From NCBI GenBank assembly GCA_043101635.1, contig JBICIE010000257.1, forward strand, positions 1 to 26,928: 26,928 bases of DNA, given 5' to 3'. The translations under genes were made by a program, and so were the position numbers. Below are positions 18,190 through 26,431 of the stretch, piece by piece (position 1 is the stretch's first letter; each line of letters starts with the position of its first letter). The DNA is from CAYMJK01 sp043101635. Its GTDB lineage: Bacteria > Planctomycetota > Phycisphaerae > Phycisphaerales > UBA1924. A model generated the notes under the pieces. That model was not told where the DNA came from. It made no database searches and was given only the letters and a program-made list of their open reading frames with translations.

Positions 18190-20577
18190 CTAATCGATCT
18201 TGAGCGCCTTGTCGATCCGCGCGGTCAGATCCTTGGCGTGGGCGCCGATCACGCCGCCGGCGTTTGTGGCGCCGGAGACGAGCGGGCGAATCTGCTCGAG
18301 TTCAGAACGGGCCAGGCCGGGCAGGTCCGAGTCCGCGGCGGGCGCCGCGAGCGCCTCGGCGAGCAGGTCGATGTATGACCGCTGCAGGTTGCGCCGGTAC
18401 AGATCGATCTCGACGCTGCGCCGGCTGAACTCGCTGAAGAGCCCGGCGCGCAGGTCGGCCAGCATCTCGGCGGGCGTGTACGCGTCATCCGTGCCGCGCT
18501 CGGCGAGTTCGGCCATGCGATTGATGTTGCCCTGACTGACGAGCCGGCGGATGATCCGCGACTGCGCGCCGAGCACGCGCTCGGCCACGCCGGTCGCCGT
18601 GAGCCGGCCGATGATGTCCTCGCCGATGAACGCCTCGGGCGTGACCAGCGCGCTGTCGATCAGGAACTCGACACACTTGCGCTGCTGGTCGGGCGCAACC
18701 GGGAAGTACCGCTGCTCGGCATCCCCGTAGTAGAGGTTGATCTGCTCGACGCCGCCGACGTAGCTGACGACGTGGCCCATCTCACGGTTCCACTGGGCCA
18801 GCAGTTCATCGTACATGTCGCTGAGCAGGTCGTAGTCCTTGCCCTCGGTTCCGGTCGCCTCGACGATGAAGCCCGCGATGCGTTCCAGGTTCTTCAGGCC
18901 CAGGCGCGTCGCCTCGACGGCGTCGGCGCCGAGATCCTCGGTCTGCGCGGTGGGATCGCCGAAGGAGCCGAAGCGGAACATGGGCTCGTCGATCTGCTTC
19001 TTGACGAGCTTTTCGAGTTCGGCCTGCTCGCTGGCGTCCTGCGGAAACTGGCGGTAGCCCCACTCGATGGAGAAGTGGTCGTAGGGCCCGATCTGCGGCA
19101 GCAGCCCGGCGCCATCCTCGGGCTGGGCGACGTAGTTGAAGCGGGCGTAGTCCATGATGGACGGCGCCGTGCCGTTCTTCTTCGTCCACTCCGGGTCGCG
19201 CAGCTGTTCGACGGTATATGCGCTCGACGCCTTGAAGTTGTGCGGCAGCCCGAGCGAGTGGCCCACCTCGTGGGCCACCACGAACTGGATCAGCTCGCCC
19301 ATGAGGTCGTCGGGCATCGGGAGCTTCTGGGCCCGCTCGTCGCTGGCGGCCGCCTGCACGAAGTACCAGTCGCGCACCAGCTTCATGATATTGTGATACA
19401 TGCGGACATCGGCTTCGAGGATCTCGCCGGTGCGCGGATCGTGCACGTGCGGGCCGAAGGCGTTCTCGATGGTCGAGGGCAGCCAGCGGATGGTCGTGAT
19501 ACGGGCGTCCTCGGCGTCCCAGTCCGGATCCTCGCTGGGGTCCGGCGCGTACTTGCCAATGATGGCGTTGCTGAAGCCGGCGGACTCGAACGCCGGCTGC
19601 CACTGCTCGATGCCGGCCTTGACGTACGGCTTCCACTTCTCGGGAACACCCCGGCCGACGTACCAGACGATGGGCTTGACCGGGTCTGACAACTCGGCGT
19701 CCGGGTCCTTCTTCTCGAGGCGCCAGCGGGTGATGTAGCGGACCTGCTTGGTCTCGTGCTCGCTCAGGTCACCGTAATCGGTGAAGCCGACGCTGAAGAA
19801 GCCGACGCGCTCGTCGTGGATGCGCGGCTCCATCGGATCCTCGGGCAGCTTGACCATGCTGTGGTGGATCAGCGCGGTGATGGCGCTGGATCGCGGCGTG
19901 CGATCGCCCTGCAGGCTGTAGGTGCACAGAGCCTTCACGTTGATGTTCTCGGGGAAGCTCTTGACCTCTTCGATGAAGCTGCGCCCGGAGTCCATGCTGC
20001 GGGCGCCCAGGGCGCTGGAGGCGCTGAACTCGGGCACATCCTTGGTGAACAGGTCGGTCACCTCGATCACCGCGGCCTTGTCCTTGCCCCATGCGGCGAT
20101 GTCGAAGACCTGGATGATCGGCGCGACGCTGCTGGCCTCGACGGCAATGTTGATCGGATCGTCCGGGTCGCTGCTGCGGGCCTGGTAGCGGACATCGCGC
20201 AGAAGGATCTGCTCGCCGCGCTGCTCCCAGCGCACGACCCGGTCGCCCACCGGCGCGCCAGCGAAGGCCGCGCCCTCCTGCGTCTCGGCGACCTGCGTGA
20301 CCCAGAGCATGTCCAGATCGAGCTGCGCCGGCGGAATCTCGTAGAACAGCTTGTCCTTGACCCGGTGGGTCGTGAACAGCCCCTGGTCGCTGATGGCGCC
20401 CTCGGGTATGACCTCGTCGTACGGCTTGACCTTCGAGTCATCCTTCTTCTGCTTTGCCTGCGGCACGGCCTTGGGCTGCTCTGCCGGCTGGGGCGTTTCC
20501 TCCTGCGCCCAGACGGGCGCTGCCAGGGACAGAACCAGCCACGCTGCCGCGAGGCGCTCGAGCACGGATCGACGCAT
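18190..20577 (-). CDS. Secreted zinc-dependent metalloprotease (DUF5117/DUF4953-type)
   Basis: A 795-residue exported protease. A signal peptide (about 1-24, ending VWAQ) precedes a Lys/Glu-rich linker. The N-terminal half has the DUF5118/DUF5117 character. The catalytic motif HEVGHSLGLPH gives zinc ligands His436, His440 and His446 with Glu437 as general base, and SIMDY downstream is the Met-turn, so it is metzincin-like. The C-terminal ~250 residues are helical. AGGAGG lies about eight bases before the ATG. Such proteins are common in Bacteroidetes and Planctomycetes; their substrates are generally unknown. A strong terminator follows. Confidence 0.92.
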   Translation of the reverse strand: MRRSVLERLAAAWLVLSLAAPVWAQEETPQPAEQPKAVPQAKQKKDDSKVKPYDEVIPEGAISDQGLFTTHRVKDKLFYEIPPAQLDLDMLWVTQVAETQEGAAFAGAPVGDRVVRWEQRGEQILLRDVRYQARSSDPDDPINIAVEASSVAPIIQVFDIAAWGKDKAAVIEVTDLFTKDVPEFSASSALGARSMDSGRSFIEEVKSFPENINVKALCTYSLQGDRTPRSSAITALIHHSMVKLPEDPMEPRIHDERVGFFSVGFTDYGDLSEHETKQVRYITRWRLEKKDPDAELSDPVKPIVWYVGRGVPEKWKPYVKAGIEQWQPAFESAGFSNAIIGKYAPDPSEDPDWDAEDARITTIRWLPSTIENAFGPHVHDPRTGEILEADVRMYHNIMKLVRDWYFVQAAASDERAQKLPMPDDLMGELIQFVVAHEVGHSLGLPHNFKASSAYTVEQLRDPEWTKKNGTAPSIMDYARFNYVAQPEDGAGLLPQIGPYDHFSIEWGYRQFPQDASEQAELEKLVKKQIDEPMFRFGSFGDPTAQTEDLGADAVEATRLGLKNLERIAGFIVEATGTEGKDYDLLSDMYDELLAQWNREMGHVVSYVGGVEQINLYYGDAEQRYFPVAPDQQRKCVEFLIDSALVTPEAFIGEDIIGRLTATGVAERVLGAQSRIIRRLVSQGNINRMAELAERGTDDAYTPAEMLADLRAGLFSEFSRRSVEIDLYRRNLQRSYIDLLAEALAAPAADSDLPGLARSELEQIRPLVSGATNAGGVIGAHAKDLTARIDKALKID

Positions 20578-20726
20578 CTGTGAACCCTCCTGCTATCTCC
20601 CCGCCGCGGCCCGTCCGCCGGCTGCGGTCATACCACGATACCCGGAGCCGGGTTGCGGGCACAAGGGGACCGGCGAGTTTGTTTGGCGGATCGTTCTCGG
20701 ACCTTCCCTCCGGGGCGCGCACCGGC

Positions 20727-20733
20727 GGAAGGA
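20727..20733 (+). promoter_or_regulatory. Ribosome binding site GGAAGGA that fixes the GTG start of mutM
   Basis: GGAAGGA lies six bases before GTG 20740. This start places Pro directly after the initiator Met, which the enzyme needs for catalysis, so longer forms of the frame are ruled out. Confidence 0.75.
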
Positions 20734-20739
20734 TGTTGC

Positions 20740-21630
20740 GTGCCGGAACTGCCAGACATCGAATGCTATCTCGCCTGCCTGACGCCGCGGATTGCAGGCA
20801 GGACGCTGGGCAGGGTGCGTCTGCTCAGCCCGTTCCTGCTGCGATCGGTGGCGCCGGCGCCGGAGGAGATCACGCCGCGGCGGGTCAGCGAGCTTCGGCG
20901 CGTCGGCAAACGGATCTGCATCGGGCTGGAGGGTGACCTGTGGCTGGTGATCCACCTGATGATCGCAGGGCGCCTGCGCTGGCTGGAACCCGGCGCCCGG
21001 CCGCCCGCGCGTATCACGCTGGCGCTGCTGGAGTTCGACAGCGGAGTGCTGGCGATCACGGAGGCGGGATCGCAGCGGCGGGCGTCGCTGCACATCGCTG
21101 CGGGCGAAGCGCAGCTCGCCGGGCACGATCCGGGCGGCCAGGAGCCGCTGGAGGCGCCGGCGGAGGCCTTTGCCGCAGCGCTGCGCCGCGAGCGACACAC
21201 GCTGAAACGATCGCTGACCGACCCGCGGATCTTCGCGGGGATCGGCAACGCGTACGCAGACGAGATCCTGCTGGCGGCCAGGCTGTCGCCGGTGGCGATG
21301 TCGACGTCGCTGACCGATGAGGAGATCGCTCGCCTGCGGGACGCCACGGTGGCGACGCTGACGTACTGGCGCAACGAACTGATCTTGCGGTTCGCGCATC
21401 GCTTCCCCGGCGCCGGCGACATCACCGCCTTCCGCGCCGAGTTCGGGGCCCACGGGAAGTTCGGCCAGCCGTGCCCGCAGTGCGCCACGGCGATCCAGCG
21501 CATCGTACACGCGGACAACGAGACCAACTACTGCCCGCGCTGCCAGACCGGCGGTCGCGTGCTGGCGGATCGGTCCCTGAGCCGCCTGCTCAAGGGCGAC
21601 TGGCCCAGGTCGGTGGAGGAACTCGGGTAG
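20740..21630 (+). CDS. mutM: Formamidopyrimidine-DNA glycosylase (Fpg/MutM family)
   Basis: A 296-residue base-excision repair glycosylase/lyase that removes oxidised purines such as 8-oxoguanine. The mature N-terminus PELPD supplies the catalytic Pro2 and Glu3, and Lys57 (VGKRI) is at the conserved position. The helix-two-turn-helix region reads DPRIFAGIGNAYADEIL. The C-terminal zinc finger has Cys245, Cys248, Cys265 and Cys268 in C-x2-C-x16-C-x2-C spacing. The N-terminus reads PELPDIECY instead of the common PELPEVE, so a Nei-like or lineage-specific Fpg subgroup cannot be excluded. The start is GTG. It is divergent from the metalloprotease gene; 162 bases between them hold no clear motif. 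Confidence 0.9.
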   Translation: MPELPDIECYLACLTPRIAGRTLGRVRLLSPFLLRSVAPAPEEITPRRVSELRRVGKRICIGLEGDLWLVIHLMIAGRLRWLEPGARPPARITLALLEFDSGVLAITEAGSQRRASLHIAAGEAQLAGHDPGGQEPLEAPAEAFAAALRRERHTLKRSLTDPRIFAGIGNAYADEILLAARLSPVAMSTSLTDEEIARLRDATVATLTYWRNELILRFAHRFPGAGDITAFRAEFGAHGKFGQPCPQCATAIQRIVHADNETNYCPRCQTGGRVLADRSLSRLLKGDWPRSVEELG

Positions 21631-21658
21631 AGGCGCCGTGCGCGCGCTGGCGGGATCG

Positions 21659-22183
21659 CTACCTGATGACCGGCGGCATGCCCAGCGCCCGGCGCAGATC
21701 CACGAGCTGTCCGGCATGCGTGCCGTTGTGGAAGACCATCCGCGGCAGCATCTCCGCCAGCGTGATCTCGGCGCGGCCCCAGGGGATGGGCCGGTCGAGC
21801 TGCTCATCGGTCGCGCTGCGAATCGCGGCTGCCAGCGCAGAGGCGGCCTGCTCGAAGATCGCGCGACTGCGCGCCAGTGAGGGGTAGGCCGCCGGGTCGT
21901 CAGCCGGGCGCGAGCCGAACGCGACGCTCTCCGTGCCGAAACACGAGCCGTCACCGCGCGGGCCGGCCACGAAGTCGCTCTCGGGCAGGCCCTGACCGCT
22001 CAGCTTCTCGCGCACGCGCAGCATGGTCAGGGCGCAGTGGCCGAGGCTCCAGCACGCGTGGTTGGGCAGCCCCGGCGCCTGTCGCGTCCGGTTGGACTCG
22101 TCGAAGCCATCGAGAAAGCGGGTCAGCAGCGGAACGCTCGTGTCAATGGCGCTGGCGAGCACAGCAGCGCGGGCCGACGACAT
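21659..22183 (-). CDS. DinB-superfamily four-helix metal-binding protein
   Basis: A 174-residue protein with the DinB/YfiT-like pattern: a first His in the N-terminal half (SLGHC, His49) and a HNGTHAGQL motif near the C-terminus (His152, His156). Together these form the usual three-His metal site. Family members include thiol transferases and many proteins without assigned roles. ATG 22183 is chosen over longer forms of the frame because GGAGGA lies seven bases before it and family similarity begins there. It lies 58 bases after manA on the same strand, so it may be the last gene of that transcription unit. Confidence 0.8.
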   Translation of the reverse strand: MSSARAAVLASAIDTSVPLLTRFLDGFDESNRTRQAPGLPNHACWSLGHCALTMLRVREKLSGQGLPESDFVAGPRGDGSCFGTESVAFGSRPADDPAAYPSLARSRAIFEQAASALAAAIRSATDEQLDRPIPWGRAEITLAEMLPRMVFHNGTHAGQLVDLRRALGMPPVIR

Positions 22184-22241
22184 GCCTTCATCCTCCGGCC
22201 CGATGCTATGCGCCGGCGCCGCCCCACCGCCGCGCGGCGCC

Positions 22242-23249
22242 TCAGGGCAGGCCGGCTCGCAGGAGCGACAGGCCCCCGGCGCCGGCGCGAGCGACGACAT
22301 CGGCGCCGAGCGCAGCGGGCAGCAGCAGCGTCTCGCCGCGACGGATCGACACGTCCTCGAAGGCCAGCAGCGCCGAAGCGACCACTCCGGCGCCGGCGAT
22401 GCAGATGAGTATCGACGGACGATCATCCTCCCCGACGATCAGTTCCTCGCCCGGCGGCAGGCGGGCCTCGTCGATGGTGAAGTACTCGGTGGCCAGCAGT
22501 CGCCCGGTCTGCTCACCCTCGGCAAGCCGCACCGCGCCGGGCGCCGGGCCGAAGTCGATGCAGGCGAGGGCCTGCTCCAGGTGCAAGCTGCGCCCGGTCC
22601 GTCCGTACTCGGCGCTCCAGTCGTACAACCTGAAAGTCGTATCGCTCGGGGTCTGGACCTCGGCGACCAGCACCCCGGCGCCGAGGGCGTGAAGCGTGCC
22701 CGAGGGCAGGTTGTGCAGTTCGCCGGGGATGGCGTCGACGGCGACCAGAGCGTCGACGAGCGTGCCGGCCTCGATGCGCCGGCGCAGCTCATCGGGCGTG
22801 ACACCCTCGCGCAGACCCTTGTAAATGACCGCGCCGGGCTCGGCCTCCAGCACGTACCAGGCTTCGGTCTTCAGGTGTGCTCCGGGATTCGCCGCGGCGT
22901 ATTCGGGGCTGGGATGCACCTGCACGCTCAAGTGCTCACGAGCGTCGAGGAGCTTGACCAGCAGCGGGAAGGCCCCGGCCCGAGCTCGATCCCGGCCGAG
23001 CAGAACAGGCCCCCAGAGGCCCACGACCTCGCCGAGCGTCCGTCCGGTCAGCGGGCCGGCGGCCACCACCGAGCGGCGTTCGCCGCCGCCGGCGCCGGAG
23101 GCGTCGGTGGACGCGAGGTCGGCAATCTCCCAGCTCTCGCCGACGAGGACATGCGGCGGCAGGATCTTGCCCCAGCGCTCCAGGCGCCGCCCGCCCCAGA
23201 CCTTCTCCAGCAGGATCGGCTCGAAACGAAGGGGATGCGGGCCAGTCAC
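22242..23249 (-). CDS. manA: Class I mannose-6-phosphate isomerase
   Basis: A 335-residue type I phosphomannose isomerase, interconverting mannose 6-phosphate and fructose 6-phosphate. The zinc ligands of the family are visible: Gln110 and His112 in SVQVHPS, Glu129 in HLKTEAWYVL, and His187 in PSGTLHALG. The conserved EVQTPSDTTFRLYDW follows. It begins with GTG and has no Shine-Dalgarno sequence, but it starts only 13 bases after the stop of the hotdog gene, so translational coupling is likely. It supplies mannose precursors for glycans and links to the upper glycolysis enzyme PfkA. Confidence 0.93.
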   Translation of the reverse strand: MTGPHPLRFEPILLEKVWGGRRLERWGKILPPHVLVGESWEIADLASTDASGAGGGERRSVVAAGPLTGRTLGEVVGLWGPVLLGRDRARAGAFPLLVKLLDAREHLSVQVHPSPEYAAANPGAHLKTEAWYVLEAEPGAVIYKGLREGVTPDELRRRIEAGTLVDALVAVDAIPGELHNLPSGTLHALGAGVLVAEVQTPSDTTFRLYDWSAEYGRTGRSLHLEQALACIDFGPAPGAVRLAEGEQTGRLLATEYFTIDEARLPPGEELIVGEDDRPSILICIAGAGVVASALLAFEDVSIRRGETLLLPAALGADVVARAGAGGLSLLRAGLP

Positions 23250-23262
23250 GGGTTCGCCAACG

Positions 23263-23781
23263 TCAGAGGGCGCCGGCGGGCGGATCCATCGCCATGCCGC
23301 TCACGCGGGCGTCAAAGGCGATCCGATCGCCGACCACACCCTGAACATCGGCCGAGAACTGGCGCCGCCCGAACTTGACAGCCTGGCCGAGGATGAGCAG
23401 ATCGTCACCGGGCTGGACCATGGAGCGAAAGCTGGCGCCCTCGATACGGAGAAACGCGGCGATCTTGGGAGGCTCCATCCGCTGCATGTGCATGAAGCAG
23501 GCAAGCTGCGCCCCCGCCTCCACCATGAGCACGCCGGGGAACATGGGCTTGCCCGGGAAGTGCCCTTCGACCCAGAACTCATCGGCGCCGATGCGCTTCA
23601 GGGCGACGGCGCGGCTGATGTCCTCGTTCTGCCAGATGACAGAGTCCAGCAGGGCCATGATCCCGCGATGCGGGTTGAACCTGGCAATGCCATCGCGATC
23701 AGCCACGCAGGCCGACAGATCGATATCGCTGATATCGAAGAGGAAGGGCGTCTTGGCGGGCGCCTCTGGCACGTCAGTCAC
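23263..23781 (-). CDS. FabZ-like hotdog-fold 3-hydroxyacyl-ACP dehydratase
   Basis: About 172 residues. The FabZ active-site elements are present: HRGIMALLDSV, then EGHFPGKPMFPGVLMVEAGAQLACF with the catalytic His of GHFPG and the Glu of VEAGAQ. FabZ dehydrates 3-hydroxyacyl-ACP in fatty acid synthesis. An N-terminal extension of about 40 residues is not standard. The start is uncertain: GTG 23781 lies only two bases after AAAGGAG, and GTG 23772 eleven bases after it. It sits between the HC1 histone gene (21 bases upstream) and manA (13 bases downstream). It could instead be a paralogue with a special substrate. Confidence 0.82.
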   Translation of the reverse strand: MTDVPEAPAKTPFLFDISDIDLSACVADRDGIARFNPHRGIMALLDSVIWQNEDISRAVALKRIGADEFWVEGHFPGKPMFPGVLMVEAGAQLACFMHMQRMEPPKIAAFLRIEGASFRSMVQPGDDLLILGQAVKFGRRQFSADVQGVVGDRIAFDARVSGMAMDPPAGAL

Positions 23782-23801
23782 TGCTCCTTTCGCCGACGAG
23801 A

Positions 23802-23972
23802 TCAGTTCTCGCGCAGAGACAGGATCTCCTTGCGGATGTCCTGGGCGAGATTCTTGATCTCCTGCATCGTCTGCCGGGCGCGGGTGCCGGCGGCCTTGTT
23901 GCCGCCCTCGGCCTTCTCGATGTCCTCCGCCGCCGAATCGACGAGCTGGCGCAGCTTCTGGTAGGACTCCAT
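23802..23972 (-). CDS. Small histone H1-like protein (HC1 family)
   Basis: A 56-residue basic/acidic helical protein. The stretch GNKAAGTRARQTMQEIKNLAQDIRKEI is the core of the bacterial HC1 histone H1-like family known from Chlamydiae, Bacteroidetes and Planctomycetes, which binds and compacts DNA. Unlike chlamydial Hc1 it has no Lys/Ala-rich C-terminal tail, so DNA compaction is inferred only from the core. ATG 23972 is preceded by GAGGTGAAAG; longer forms of the frame lack similarity. A GCGCCC/GGGCGC hairpin lies in the short leader (about 23989-24012). It heads a run with the hotdog and manA genes. Confidence 0.78.
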   Translation of the reverse strand: MESYQKLRQLVDSAAEDIEKAEGGNKAAGTRARQTMQEIKNLAQDIRKEILSLREN

Positions 23973-24107
23973 GGCTTTCACCTCGGCTGGGCGCCCTTGA
24001 AGGGGCGCGAAGGTCCACGATCCCGGGGCCGGACACCCAACCCCCACGGCCGGTATCTTCCCAAAGCGGAGACGCTTGGCAAGTGCCCGGGGTCCTCGCC
24101 AACGCGA

Positions 24108-25130
24108 TCAGAGGGCCGCCAGGGCCGGCAGGAGCTCCTCCAGCGTAGCCAGGGCAGCAGCGACGTAGACGGTCGAGCTGTCCACCTCAAGCTGGGCCGG
24201 GGCGGTGGCCGCGGCCAGGGCCCGCCGGATCCGGACCAGCGGCCCGTACCCGGACTCGACCTCTAAACCCATTTCCCTTCGGTACTTAGAGACAAACCCG
24301 ACCGGCTTGAGACCCGCCAGCAGCTCCTCGCGGCCCCAGTACTGCCGCTGCAGGTAGATCGCGTCCTCGGACCAATGCCCGCTGTGAATCAGGGCCAGAT
24401 CGATCAGGGCGACCGAGCGGGCCCCATCGCCGCCGGTCCGCCACATCGCATTTCCGGCGTGCAGATCGCCATGGCACCAGGCGTTCACGGGGCGGGCGGC
24501 CCACATTTCCAGCAGGCGCGGCAGGCACTTCTGCATGCGGCGCAGCACGTTGTTCCAGCGCTGGGCGTCCGGGATGTCACCGGCTGCGGCGACGCGCCGG
24601 GACAGGTCGATGGCGCTGTGCCAGTCGGGCCCGTCGGGAGGCCGCGTCAACGGCGCCGCATCCGCGGCGAGGGCCTGAAACCGCACCGCGGCCCGCAGCA
24701 GCGCCTCCAGCGCCGGACGATCCGCCGCTGCCGCCAGCGGGCGCCCGGGCAGACGCTCCACCACCAGCCAGCCGAGATCGTACGGACCGAGCGACTCGGC
24801 CCCGGCCAGCACGCGCGGCGTTGGCGGCGTCTGATCGGCAGGCGCCTCCCAGGCGCCGTTGTCCGGATCGACCCGCCCCAGCCGGCTGGTCCAGGCGAAC
24901 TCCACGGGGCCGACCGGGGCCTTGATCATCACCGGGATCGCGCGCCCGGCGGGGGTGGTCCAGGTGGCGTTGCCGGTGGCGGCGCCGCCGCGCTGCCAGG
25001 TCGAACGGAACCACTCGATGTCGCTGAGGCGTCCGCCGCAGGCGTCACGGATGGAGGGCCCCAGGCTTGCGCCCAGGGCGAGGGTGTCCTCGGTGGGTAG
25101 CTTCTCCTCGGTCGTCACGGGCGCAGCCAT
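24108..25130 (-). CDS. APH-type (aminoglycoside phosphotransferase-fold) kinase
   Basis: A 340-residue protein with the kinase-like APH fold. A candidate ATP-binding Lys70 (VMIKAP) is followed by a hinge (WLVVERLPG). The catalytic loop CHGDLHAGN has Asp222 and Asn227, and IDLALIHSGHWSEDAIYL supplies the metal-binding Asp244. Members phosphorylate small molecules such as fructosamines, choline or antibiotics; the substrate is not indicated. Resistance is not implied. The ATG is poorly served by a ribosome binding site (GGGAGG is 13 bases away). It begins 50 bases after rsmA and may be co-transcribed with it. Confidence 0.85.
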   Translation of the reverse strand: MAAPVTTEEKLPTEDTLALGASLGPSIRDACGGRLSDIEWFRSTWQRGGAATGNATWTTPAGRAIPVMIKAPVGPVEFAWTSRLGRVDPDNGAWEAPADQTPPTPRVLAGAESLGPYDLGWLVVERLPGRPLAAAADRPALEALLRAAVRFQALAADAAPLTRPPDGPDWHSAIDLSRRVAAAGDIPDAQRWNNVLRRMQKCLPRLLEMWAARPVNAWCHGDLHAGNAMWRTGGDGARSVALIDLALIHSGHWSEDAIYLQRQYWGREELLAGLKPVGFVSKYRREMGLEVESGYGPLVRIRRALAAATAPAQLEVDSSTVYVAAALATLEELLPALAAL

Positions 25131-25180
25131 GCGCTACTCGTTGCCTCCCGACTCCAGCCTAGCAGATTCCGGCGTGCGCG

Positions 25181-26011
25181 TCACGCGGAATTCAGGGCGA
25201 TGGCGATCCGGGCAATCTGGGCGGGGCTGAGGGCCTCGGCGCGGGCGGAGGGGTCGATGTCGGCCAGCTCCGGCCGCCCCAGCAGGTCGCCGGCCGCCGC
25301 GCGGATCTGCTTGCGCCGGTTGGCGAACAGCCGGGCGCAGGCGTCGGCCAGGGCGCGGGGCGGCTCCGGCGGGGGCGGGCGGCGCCGGGCCAGATGCAGC
25401 ATGGCGCTGTCGACCTTCGGGCGCGGCCAGAAGCACGCCGGCGGCAGGGTCGCGATCCGCTCGATGGCGCACAGCCGCTGAGCGATGACGCTCAGCGCGC
25501 CGTAGTCGCGCGTGCCGGGCTGCGCGGTGATGCGCTCGGCCACCTCCTTCTGGATGGTGATCGTCATCGAGGCGCACGCGGGATGGTCGATCAGCAGCGT
25601 CAGCAGCAGCGGCGTCGCGGCCCCGTACGGCAGGTTGCTGACGAGCCGGAACGGGCCCGGGCCGAGCGCTGCGATGATCTGCGGGCTGAGGGCCCGTTTG
25701 CCCGCGAGACAGTCGCCCTCGATGAGTGTGAACGCGCCGGGCCAGCGCGGTTCGATGGTGTCGCGCAGCAGCGCGCACAGCCCGCGGTCGAGTTCACAGG
25801 CGATCACGCGCGTGCCCGCTTCCAGCAGCGCGATGGTGAGCGTGCCCGTGCCCGGGCCGACCTCCAGCACGAGATCGCCGGCGGCGACGCCGGAGGTCGC
25901 CACGAGCTTGCGCAGCAGGTTGTGATCGACCAGGAAGTTCTGGCCCAGGGCGTGCCGCGGCGCCAGCCCGCGGGCCTCGAGCGTCGCGCGGATCTCGGAG
26001 AGCGACTGCAC
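25181..26011 (-). CDS. rsmA: 16S rRNA (adenine1518-N6/adenine1519-N6)-dimethyltransferase RsmA (KsgA)
   Basis: A 276-residue enzyme that dimethylates two adenines near the 3' end of 16S rRNA during small-subunit assembly. Motifs: GQNFLVD (23-29), motif I LEVGPGTGTLT (49-59), the acidic VIACELD, and NLPYGAATP (motif IV, the catalytic NLPY). A typical C-terminal helical domain follows. The start is GTG 26011; no Shine-Dalgarno sequence is present, and TACGCT ends five bases upstream, as in pfkA. A 418-base intergenic region with a 21-bp-phased repeat lies upstream. Confidence 0.95.
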   Translation of the reverse strand: MQSLSEIRATLEARGLAPRHALGQNFLVDHNLLRKLVATSGVAAGDLVLEVGPGTGTLTIALLEAGTRVIACELDRGLCALLRDTIEPRWPGAFTLIEGDCLAGKRALSPQIIAALGPGPFRLVSNLPYGAATPLLLTLLIDHPACASMTITIQKEVAERITAQPGTRDYGALSVIAQRLCAIERIATLPPACFWPRPKVDSAMLHLARRRPPPPEPPRALADACARLFANRRKQIRAAAGDLLGRPELADIDPSARAEALSPAQIARIAIALNSA

Positions 26012-26016
26012 GCCGG

Positions 26017-26022
26017 AGCGTA
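26017..26022 (-). promoter_or_regulatory. Predicted -10 element (TACGCT) for leaderless rsmA
   Basis: TACGCT on the minus strand ends five bases before the GTG start of rsmA. The hexamer and distance are the same as for pfkA. Confidence 0.45.
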
Positions 26023-26205
26023 TGAGGCCGGCCGGCGGCCGGGGCCGGGCCGGTGCGCCGCCGGCCCGGGCGATGGTCTTGGAGCGAAGCCCCCGCTGCG
26101 CGATCCGGGCGAAGCGCGGGAATTGCGCTCCGATGCGCGCGGGCGGCTCGGCGGCGGAGGCCGAGAAGGCCGCGCATCCAGGGCGCCGGGATGCGCCGCG
26201 CTGGC

Positions 26206-26320
26206 TTCGGGAGGCGCGGTTTTGCTCCCGGGAGGCGCGGTTTTGCTCTGTGCGCGCGCGGTTTTGTCGTCGGGAAGCGCGGTTTTGCTCTCTGCGCGCG
26301 CGGTTTTGTTCCCTGCGCGC
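26206..26320 (-). repeat. 21-bp tandem repeat with AAAACCGCGC core, five units
   Basis: On the plus strand GCGGTTTT begins at 26216, 26237, 26258, 26279 and 26300, exactly 21 bases apart each time. Units 1, 2 and 4 are preceded by CGGGAGGC-like sequence, units 3 and 5 by TGCGCGC. On the strand of rsmA the core reads AAAACCGC. 21 bases is two helical turns, so the A4 tracts lie on one face of the DNA. Confidence 0.85.
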
Positions 26321-26394
26321 GGCAGCGATAACCCGTACGCCGCGCGCAGAGGCCGCAGATGTCGATCTTCCCGGACCTGTGGCCGCTTCCCCCC

Positions 26395-26431
26395 GATCCC
26401 CGATCGGCTGATCGGCTGATCCCTGATCCCT
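26395..26431. repeat. GATC-containing short tandem repeat, 7-8 base period
   Basis: GATC begins at 26395, 26402, 26410, 26418 and 26425, in units GATCCCC, GATCGGCT (twice) and GATCCCT. On the minus strand the units read AGGGATC. The last unit contains the stop codon of the double zinc-finger gene. Confidence 0.65.

Larger units (their letters stand above)
26012..26429. other. 418-base intergenic region upstream of rsmA
   Basis: No convincing gene is seen. The region holds the predicted rsmA -10 box, a GC-rich stretch, a 21-bp-phased repeat array (26206-26320) and a GATC-rich short repeat (26395-26431). Open frames cross it only because of its GC content and repeat period. Confidence 0.6.

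Noticed and set aside
26206..26320. Possible CRISPR array
   Set aside because: The period is only 21 bases, with no variable spacers of 30 or more bases and no cas genes; it is a tandem repeat.
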